DNA from: Planctomycetota bacterium
GTDB lineage: Bacteria; Planctomycetota; UBA8108; UBA1146; JAJFFE01
Length of the DNA: 13,251 nt
Reading direction: 5' to 3'
Assembly (NCBI GenBank): GCA_020425835.1
Contig: JAGQRC010000032.1
Coordinates: 1 to 13,251, forward strand
In this document: in pieces, positions 1 to 5,329 of the stretch
How the letters are laid out: each line of letters begins with the position of its first letter
Position numbering within the stretch: position 1 is the first letter of the stretch
Made by a program: the position numbers and the translations under genes
Notes under the pieces: generated by a model
What the model saw: only the letters and a program-made list of their open reading frames with translations
Told to the model about the DNA's origin: nothing
Database searches by the model: none

Positions 1-89
1 GATCGTGCCCGCGAACTCGGGGCGCGGCCCCGGCCGAGGTCGGCTCCGGGAGGCGCGCTGGCGCGATTGTAACGCCTCGCCGGAGGTGC

Positions 90-830
90 TCAACGCCCGG
101 ACGATCCGCTGCCGAACAGGAAGTCGTTCTTCGGGGTCCAGCGGATCGCACGGTAGAGGGGGATCAGATCGCGGAACTCATCGACGAGGCGCTCCTCCAG
201 CCCCGGCTCGCTGACGAACTCCTCATTCCGCTCGATCGACTGCTCGACGTGGAGCCAGTGTTCTCCCGGGGTGTAGTAACCGATCGTCTCGGTCAGTTCC
301 TCCTCGGTCATCGTCTCGCACGGGTGCTTCTTCCGATGGTCGTGGACGCGCAGGTCGAAGCCGGGGGCGGCACGCATCGCCTCGACGATCGCCGGCCGAT
401 GCTCCTTGGAGACGACCTGGCGTTTGAAGTTCTCGCCATCCCACCACGCGTTCTGATGGATCCGCAGCGCCAGCTCCAGTCCGTGCTGGTGGATCTCGAG
501 ATTGAGCACCACGTGGACGTAGTTCTGGTCCAGGTCCTTGCCGAGCTCGACGCCGAGGATCTTCTTGAGGGACTTCCGCTCGGACTCGGCGCGCGAGAGG
601 TAGACGAACTGCGTGTCGACCTTGTAGGCGTTGAACCGGTACGGGTGGTGGAGACTCGCCCGGCTCGAGAACGCGAGGTCGCGATCGGCGAGGATCTTCG
701 CGAGCCGCTTGCCGAAGGCGTCGAGCTTGCGCCGGACCTCGAGGCGCTCGGCGTTGTGGGTCGGGTCGCGGGCCAGCTCATCGCGGAAGCGCTCGAAGTC
801 GGTGGGGAGGAAGCGGAGTTCGTCGGTCAT
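90..830 (-). CDS. Conserved-looking hypothetical protein, 246 aa, soluble
   Basis: I do not recognise the family. The protein starts at ATG 830 and is highly charged. It has no signal peptide and no membrane segment, so it is probably cytoplasmic. Visible traits are a basic/acidic N-terminal helix-rich part (about residues 1-55), a central block with 'HHPYRFNAYKVDTQFVYLSR' and 'NLEIHQHGLELALRIHQNAWW' that reads like alternating beta strands, and a C-terminal block with 'GYYTPGEHWLHVEQS' and 'LIPLYRAIRWTPKNDFLFG'. Several His and Trp residues and one Cys (in 'KKHPCETM') stand out, but no known catalytic motif does. It is transcribed away from the kynurenine operon across a 166-bp gap, so the two could share a control region. 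A weak AAGGTG lies about 14 nt upstream of the ATG. Its regular protein-like composition, in contrast to the Arg/Ser-rich alternative frames here, supports a real gene. No function is proposed. Confidence 0.75.
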   Translation of the reverse strand: MTDELRFLPTDFERFRDELARDPTHNAERLEVRRKLDAFGKRLAKILADRDLAFSSRASLHHPYRFNAYKVDTQFVYLSRAESERKSLKKILGVELGKDLDQNYVHVVLNLEIHQHGLELALRIHQNAWWDGENFKRQVVSKEHRPAIVEAMRAAPGFDLRVHDHRKKHPCETMTEEELTETIGYYTPGEHWLHVEQSIERNEEFVSEPGLEERLVDEFRDLIPLYRAIRWTPKNDFLFGSGSSGR

Positions 831-996
831 CGTCTCTGGCTCGTCACCTTCTCGCGGGGGATCGGATCGCGTCGGTCAAGAGAGGGGAGAAGGGTCGTCG
901 ACCTCGGCGCCGGCGTCCACCTGGGGGGCTTGATCGAGCTACGTTGGAGTTGTACCTTGCGCCGTTCTCCATCATCCAGCCGAAAGCGCCACTCCG

Positions 997-2337
997 GTGA
1001 ACGAGCCCTCATCCGCATCTGCTTCGAGCGCCGCTTCCCCAACGTCGTCGTTCGCCGGCGTGACCGAGGCGGAGGCGCGTCGGCTCGACGCGAGTGATCC
1101 GCTCGCGACCTACCGAGCCCGCTTCGAGATCCCTCGCCAGGACGGTGAGCCGGTCCACTACTTCTGCGGCAACTCGCTCGGGCTCCAGCCGAGCCGTGTG
1201 CGAGACTTCGTCGAGCAGGAGATCGAGGACTGGCGGGATCTCGCGGTGCACGCGCACTTCCGCGGCCGCACGCCCTGGTACTCCTATCACGAGGTGTTCG
1301 AGGAGTCCGGTGCTCGCTTGGTCGGCGCGCGTCCCGGTGAGGTCGTGATGATGAACAGCCTCACCGTCAATCTCCACCTCCTGATGGTCAGCTTCTATCG
1401 ACCGACTCCCGAGCGACACAAGATCCTGATCGAGAACGCGGCGTTCCCTTCCGACAACTACGCGGTGCGCAGCCAGCTCCGCTTCCACGGGTACGACTCG
1501 GAAGCGGGGTTGCTCGTCGCACGGCCGCGCGACGGGGAGTTGACGCTCCGTACCGAGGATCTGGTCGGGTTGATCGAGGAGCGAGGCTCGGAGATCGCGT
1601 TGGTGATGCTCGGAGGGGTGAGCTACTTCACCGGTCAGTTCTTCGATCTGGAACGCATCACCGCCGCCGCGAAGGCGCGCGGTTGCGTCGTCGGATTCGA
1701 CCTCGCCCACGCCGCGGGGAACGTGCCGCTCGCGCTGCACGACTGGAACGTCGACTTCGCCGCCTGGTGCAACTACAAGTACCTCAACGGCGGGCCTGGC
1801 GCGATCGCCGGCGCCTTCGTCCACGAGGACCATGGCGCACCGAACGCGGAGTTCACGGATCGCGACGGCCTCGATCTTCCTCGCTTCGCCGGTTGGTGGG
1901 GTAACGATCCGTCCCAACGCTTCAAGATGCACCTGATGGAGGAGTTCGTTCCCCATCGCGTCGCCGAGGGATGGCAGCTCTCCAACCCCTCGATCTTCTC
2001 CATGGCGCCGTTGCGAGCATCGCTCGAGCTGTTCGACGAGGTCGGCATGGCGGCGCTCCGGGAGAAGTCGCTCCGATTGACGGCCTACCTCGAGCACCTG
2101 CTCGGCTCGCTCCGGGCGAGCGTCGACATCATCACCCCGTCCGATCCCGACCGGCGCGGCTGTCAGCTGTCACTCCGGATCCACGAGGGTGCACGTGCGC
2201 TGGTGGATGAGCTCGATCGTCGTCGTTGTGTCTGCGACTTCCGCGAGCCGGACGTGATCCGCGTCGCGCCCGTTCCTCTGTACAACACCTTTCACGACGT
2301 TTGGGTCCTCGCGCAGATCTTGGGAGGGGCGGCATGA
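997..2337 (+). CDS. kynU: Kynureninase (PLP-dependent, fold type I)
   Basis: Kynureninase cleaves kynurenine or 3-hydroxykynurenine to anthranilate or 3-hydroxyanthranilate plus alanine. The family hallmark 'YFCGNSLGLQP' is at residues 55-65. 'GFDLAHAAGNVPL' carries the Asp that holds the PLP pyridine ring, and 'WCNYKYLNGGPG' contains the Schiff-base lysine, Lys261. At 446 aa the length is usual for the family. The start is uncertain. GTG 997 gives a low-complexity Ser/Ala leader of about 20 residues and has no clear Shine-Dalgarno. An in-frame GTG at 1060 would begin exactly where homology is expected ('VTEAEARRLDASDPL') but also lacks a ribosome site. The gene is first in the operon, and its TGA overlaps the ATG of the monooxygenase gene (ATGA, 2334-2337). 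With that enzyme next door, 3-hydroxykynurenine is the likely physiological substrate. Confidence 0.96.
   Translation: MNEPSSASASSAASPTSSFAGVTEAEARRLDASDPLATYRARFEIPRQDGEPVHYFCGNSLGLQPSRVRDFVEQEIEDWRDLAVHAHFRGRTPWYSYHEVFEESGARLVGARPGEVVMMNSLTVNLHLLMVSFYRPTPERHKILIENAAFPSDNYAVRSQLRFHGYDSEAGLLVARPRDGELTLRTEDLVGLIEERGSEIALVMLGGVSYFTGQFFDLERITAAAKARGCVVGFDLAHAAGNVPLALHDWNVDFAAWCNYKYLNGGPGAIAGAFVHEDHGAPNAEFTDRDGLDLPRFAGWWGNDPSQRFKMHLMEEFVPHRVAEGWQLSNPSIFSMAPLRASLELFDEVGMAALREKSLRLTAYLEHLLGSLRASVDIITPSDPDRRGCQLSLRIHEGARALVDELDRRRCVCDFREPDVIRVAPVPLYNTFHDVWVLAQILGGAA
2322..2327 (+). promoter_or_regulatory. Shine-Dalgarno of kmo inside the kynU 3' end
   Basis: GGGAGG lies 6 nt before ATG 2334, within the last codons of kynU. 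It fixes the monooxygenase start at the 4-bp ATGA overlap rather than at the longer upstream reading frame, and it indicates translational coupling of the two genes. Confidence 0.75.
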
Positions 2338-3671
2338 CCGGTCCGTCGGACACGCACATCGTCATCGCCGGTGGCGGCTTGTCGGGCGCGCTCCTGGCGG
2401 TCTTCCTCGGCCAACGTGGCTTCCGGGTCTCCGTCTACGAGCATCGTGAGGACATCCGGACCGCGACCATCGTCCGCGGCCGCTCGATCAACCTCGCGAT
2501 CTCCACCCGCGGACTCCACGCGCTCTCGCGCGTCGGGCTCGAGAAGAAGTGTCTCGAGATGTGCGTCCCGATGACCGGGCGGTTGATGCACAGCGTGGAG
2601 GGCGAGCTCACCTACCAGCCCTACGGGACCGAGGAGTCGCAGGCCATCCACTCGGTCTCCCGGGGTGGCCTCAACCAGATGCTCCTGGAGGAGGCGGACG
2701 AGCTCGACAACGTCACGCTCCACTTCCAGGAGCGCTGTGTCGACGTCGACTTCGACCGACCCGCCGTGACGTTCGAGAACGCTCGGACCGGGGAGCGGAC
2801 CGAGGTCACCTGCGACGTGTTGATCGGCGCCGACGGGGCCTTCTCCGCGGTGCGCGGTCGCATGCAGCGACGCGATCGCTTCACCTACTCCCAGACCTAT
2901 CTCGACCACGGCTACAAGGAGCTCCACATCCCGCCGGCGGAGAACGGGGGCTTCCGGATCGAGAAGAACCGGCTGCACATCTGGCCGCGCCACCAGTCGA
3001 TGATGATCGCGTTGCCGAACGACGATGGATCCTTCACCGTGACCCTGTTCTGGCCCTTGGACGGCGATCGGAGCTTCAGCGCCCTGAGCACGGAGTCGGA
3101 GGTCCGAGCGTTCTTCGAGCGCTGGTACGAGGACGCGATCGTGCACATGCCGACCTACGTCGATGACTACCTCTCGACGCCGGCGAGCTCCTTGGTGACG
3201 GTGCGCTGCTATCCGTGGTCGGTGGCGGGCCGGGTCTCTCTCGTCGGCGACGCCTGTCACGCGGTCGTGCCGTTCTACGGGCAGGGCATGAACGCGGCGT
3301 TCGAGGACTGCGAGGTCCTCGCCGACTGCATCGACGAGTTCACCGGGAACTGGCACCGCATCCTCGACGAGTACCAGAGACGGCGGAAGCGCAACGTCGA
3401 CGCGCTCTCCGATCTGGCGATCGAGAACTTCGTGGAGATGCGCGACCGCGTCGCGTCACCCTGGTTCTTGTTCAAGAAGCAGCTCGGGAAGATCTGTCAC
3501 CGGCTCTTCCCGACCGCCTTCGTCCCGCTCTACTCGATGGTCACCTTCTCGCGCATTCCCTACGCCGACGCGCGCGAGCGAAGCCGTCGACAGGTGAAGA
3601 CCATCCAATGGACCCTGTCGGTCATCGGCGTGATTCTCCTCCTGCTGGTTTGGAGGCTCGTGTGGCACTGA
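2334..3671 (+). CDS. kmo: Kynurenine 3-monooxygenase with C-terminal membrane anchor
   Basis: This FAD-dependent aromatic hydroxylase converts kynurenine to 3-hydroxykynurenine with NADPH and O2. ATG 2334 is chosen because it overlaps the kynU stop by 4 bp, has GGGAGG at 2322-2327 and places the FAD dinucleotide motif 'IAGGGLSGALL' (G13, G15, G18) at the N-terminus. Further class A hydroxylase marks are 'RSINLAIS' (kynurenine monooxygenase type), the DG motif 'LIGADGAFSAVRG' (Asp167) and the GD motif 'LVGDACHAVVPFYGQGMN' (Asp306), followed by 'IENFVEMRDRV'. The protein has 445 aa. Residues about 424-443 ('TIQWTLSVIGVILLLLVWRL') form a strong hydrophobic helix after a basic stretch, with almost nothing after it. 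This predicts a tail anchor with the catalytic domain in the cytoplasm. Mitochondrial KMO also has a C-terminal membrane region, whereas the bacterial enzymes I know are soluble. Confidence 0.96.
   Translation: MTGPSDTHIVIAGGGLSGALLAVFLGQRGFRVSVYEHREDIRTATIVRGRSINLAISTRGLHALSRVGLEKKCLEMCVPMTGRLMHSVEGELTYQPYGTEESQAIHSVSRGGLNQMLLEEADELDNVTLHFQERCVDVDFDRPAVTFENARTGERTEVTCDVLIGADGAFSAVRGRMQRRDRFTYSQTYLDHGYKELHIPPAENGGFRIEKNRLHIWPRHQSMMIALPNDDGSFTVTLFWPLDGDRSFSALSTESEVRAFFERWYEDAIVHMPTYVDDYLSTPASSLVTVRCYPWSVAGRVSLVGDACHAVVPFYGQGMNAAFEDCEVLADCIDEFTGNWHRILDEYQRRRKRNVDALSDLAIENFVEMRDRVASPWFLFKKQLGKICHRLFPTAFVPLYSMVTFSRIPYADARERSRRQVKTIQWTLSVIGVILLLLVWRLVWH
3652..3656 (+). promoter_or_regulatory. Shine-Dalgarno of tryptophan dioxygenase inside the kmo 3' end
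   Basis: GGAGG lies 5 nt before GTG 3662, within the codons for the membrane tail of the monooxygenase. It supports GTG 3662 as the dioxygenase start and a 10-bp gene overlap. A TTG at 3650 is also in frame but has no comparable site. Confidence 0.75.
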
Positions 3672-4438
3672 CCTACTCGAAATACCTCGAAGTCGACGCG
3701 CTCCTCGCTCTCCAGGCGCCGCAGTCGAGCCCGGCCGAGCACGACGAGACGCTGTTCATCATCATCCATCAGACTTACGAACTCTGGTTCAAGCAGATCC
3801 TGCACGAGCTGGACAAGGTCAAGCGCGACTTCACCACCGACGACCTGTTCGGAGCGATCCACACCTTCAAGCGGTGTCGCACCATCATGAAGGTCCTGGT
3901 GGAGCAGATGGACATTCTCGAGACGATGACCCCGATGTCGTTCCGCAGCTTCCGCGATCGGCTCGAGACGGCGTCCGGTTTCCAGTCCGTCCAGTATCGG
4001 GAGTTCGAGTTCCTCCTCGGTGCCAAGCGCGAGAACATGCTGCAGTACCACGGCGATGCGGCTCGCGCGCGCCTGCAGGCCAAGCTCGAGGAGCGGTCCC
4101 TCTACGACTACTTCTACGACTTCCTGGAGCAGCGGGGCGTCGAGATCCCGCAAGCGCTGCGGCAGAAGGCCATCGAGGAGCCGAATGTCCCGGACACCGC
4201 GATCCAGCAGGGTCTCCTCCGGCTGTACCGCGACGATCCGGCCGTGGGTATTCTGCTGGAGCTGATGACCGACTTCGACGAAGGCCTGCAGGAGTGGCGC
4301 TACCGGCACGTGATGCTGGTCCAGCGGACCATCGGCGACAAGCCGGGGACCGGTGGTTCGCTCGGCGTCGAGTTCCTGAAGAAGTCGCTGTTCAAGCCGG
4401 CGTTCCCCGACCTCTGGTTGATCCGCCACGATCTCTGA
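3662..4438 (+). CDS. kynA: Tryptophan 2,3-dioxygenase (heme)
   Basis: This heme enzyme opens the indole ring of L-tryptophan with O2 to give N-formylkynurenine, the entry step of the pathway. Family motifs are 'LTYSKYLEVDALL' at the N-terminus, 'FIIIHQTYELWFKQILHEL' with the distal active-site His36, 'GFQSVQYREFEFLLG' with the substrate-carboxylate Arg, 'WRYRHVMLVQRTIG' with the proximal heme ligand His216, and the 'GTGGSLGVEFL' loop. The GTG start at 3662 is set by GGAGG at 3652-3656 and overlaps kmo by 10 bp. At 258 aa it is compact: it lacks the roughly 20-residue N-terminal arm and the C-terminal tail of the Xanthomonas-type enzyme, while all the heme and substrate residues I can identify are kept. 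A cytoplasmic tetramer is expected from the family. The next gene encodes the formamidase that uses its product. Confidence 0.96.
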   Translation: MALTYSKYLEVDALLALQAPQSSPAEHDETLFIIIHQTYELWFKQILHELDKVKRDFTTDDLFGAIHTFKRCRTIMKVLVEQMDILETMTPMSFRSFRDRLETASGFQSVQYREFEFLLGAKRENMLQYHGDAARARLQAKLEERSLYDYFYDFLEQRGVEIPQALRQKAIEEPNVPDTAIQQGLLRLYRDDPAVGILLELMTDFDEGLQEWRYRHVMLVQRTIGDKPGTGGSLGVEFLKKSLFKPAFPDLWLIRHDL

Positions 4439-4465
4439 GAACGTCGAGCTCGGAGGGAGCGCACC

Positions 4466-5089
4466 ATGACGACGGAGATCTTCGACATCACACCGCTCGT
4501 GTCGACGGAGTTGGCCGTCTGGCCGGGCGACACACCGATGACCCGCGAAGTACTCCTCGACATGAAGGACGGCGCGAACATCACGCTGTCGACCCTCCGC
4601 GCCACCGTTCACCTCGGCGCGCACGCCGACGCGCCGAGTCACTACGGGACGACAGCGCCGAGCATCGAGTCCCGTTCCCTCGATCCCTACCTCGGGGAGT
4701 GCCAGGTGGTGACGGTCGCGATCGACCGCCACACCCGGATCGAGCCGCACCACGTGGAGGTCGAGATCACCGCGCCACGCGTCCTCCTCCGCACCGGCAC
4801 CTTCCCCGATCCCCGCCACTTCACCGAGGACTTCGCCGCTCTCTCGCCGGAGCTCGTCCGCGTCCTCCACGCGCAGGGTGTGAAGCTGATCGGCATCGAC
4901 ACCCCGAGCGTCGACCTCTTCGACTCCAAGGACCTCCCGGCCCACCTCGCCTTCCTCCAGTGCGACATCGCGATTCTCGAGGGCATCGTCCTCGACGACG
5001 TCGACGATGGCATCTACGAGCTCATCGCTCTGCCGCTCAAGCTCGACCGCTTCGACGCCAGCCCCGTTCGCGCGATCCTGCGCCGCTGA
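4466..5089 (+). CDS. kynB: Kynurenine formamidase (arylformamidase, cyclase family)
   Basis: It hydrolyses N-formylkynurenine to kynurenine and formate. The start at ATG 4466 has GGAGGG at 4452-4457, 8 nt upstream. The 207-aa length fits the bacterial KynB family of about 210 residues. The metal-binding signature is 'HLGAHADAPSHY' at residues 49-60, giving His49, His53, Asp55 and the catalytic-type His59. Further on, 'AHLAFLQCDIAILEGIVLDDV' supplies His160 and Glu172, so all five expected zinc ligands are present. Pro20-Gly21-Asp22 in 'VWPGDTP' is also typical. Position 52 is Ala where the family usually has Thr or Ser; this is a conservative oddity that should not remove metal binding. It is the last gene of the operon, 27 bp after the dioxygenase stop. 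The 240 bp that follow hold no gene. Confidence 0.95.
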   Translation: MTTEIFDITPLVSTELAVWPGDTPMTREVLLDMKDGANITLSTLRATVHLGAHADAPSHYGTTAPSIESRSLDPYLGECQVVTVAIDRHTRIEPHHVEVEITAPRVLLRTGTFPDPRHFTEDFAALSPELVRVLHAQGVKLIGIDTPSVDLFDSKDLPAHLAFLQCDIAILEGIVLDDVDDGIYELIALPLKLDRFDASPVRAILRR

Positions 5090-5107
5090 GCGGACGTCGG
5101 GGCGGGG

Positions 5108-5151
5108 CGGTGACGCGAGGGCGGAGCCGTTCGGTGACGTGCGGAGCCGTT
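5108..5151 (+). repeat. Imperfect tandem direct repeat, two units
   Basis: Two head-to-tail units begin CGGTGACG and end GCGGAGCCGTT: 5108-5131 (24 nt) and 5132-5151 (20 nt). They differ by a 4-nt indel in the middle. A third partial GGCGGAGC follows at 5156-5163. The repeat lies in the gap after the kynurenine operon and before the sigma-factor gene. No function is evident; simple slippage in GC-rich DNA would explain it. Confidence 0.6.
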
Positions 5152-5271
5152 GGGGGCGGAGCGGGGCGCGGCTCGGTTTCCGCCCCGTGTGCCCGCTCCC
5201 CGAACCGAATCTCCTCTTTCCCCCAACCCCGTTGCAGTCGATCACCGACCGGTGTCGTTCTTGGTCCTGCA

Positions 5272-5288
5272 GGGCGGAGCGTCCGCCC
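5272..5288 (+). other. Short perfect hairpin in the kynB-sigma gap
   Basis: GGGCGGA (5272-5278) and TCCGCCC (5282-5288) pair perfectly around a 3-nt GCG loop. No T-run follows, so it is not a standard intrinsic terminator. It could end the kynurenine transcript weakly or sit in the leader of the sigma-factor mRNA, 27 nt before its Shine-Dalgarno. The TACAAT at 5301-5306 just downstream resembles a -10 element, but I see no matching -35. Confidence 0.4.
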
Positions 5289-5314
5289 CGCAGTCAGCCG
5301 TACAATGGGGGCTG

Positions 5315-5321
5315 AAGGAGG
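5315..5321 (+). promoter_or_regulatory. Shine-Dalgarno deciding the sigma-factor start
   Basis: AAGGAGG lies 8 nt before GTG 5330. It is the strongest ribosome site in the window and places the start at 5330, although the reading frame stays open upstream to 5150 with Pro/Arg-rich, non-sigma-like sequence. Confidence 0.8.
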
Positions 5322-5329
5322 AATGGTCG

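Noticed and set aside
19..31. Small GGGGC/GCCCC inverted repeat near the left edge as a terminator
   Set aside because: It has a 5-bp stem in very GC-rich sequence with no T-run. Nothing else is recognisable in positions 1-89.
90..830. The unknown gene as the missing 3-hydroxyanthranilate 3,4-dioxygenase
   Set aside because: That enzyme is a cupin of about 175-190 aa with a recognisable iron-binding motif. This protein is longer and shows no cupin signature.
930..958. TTGATC/TACCTT pair with 17-bp spacing upstream of kynU as a promoter
   Set aside because: It matches consensus at only 4/6 and 3/6 positions. Chance pairs of this quality are common, so it was not listed as a feature.
3560..5245. 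Long open frame of 561 codons on the minus strand across the dioxygenase and formamidase genes
   Set aside because: It is a GC-rich shadow of the coding strand. The translation is Glu/Val/Leu/Arg repeats with no domain, and it overlaps two genes with intact catalytic motifs.
5150..5329. N-terminal extension of the sigma fusion to ATG 5150
   Set aside because: The added residues are Pro/Arg/Ser-rich without sigma features, and AAGGAGG precisely precedes GTG 5330.
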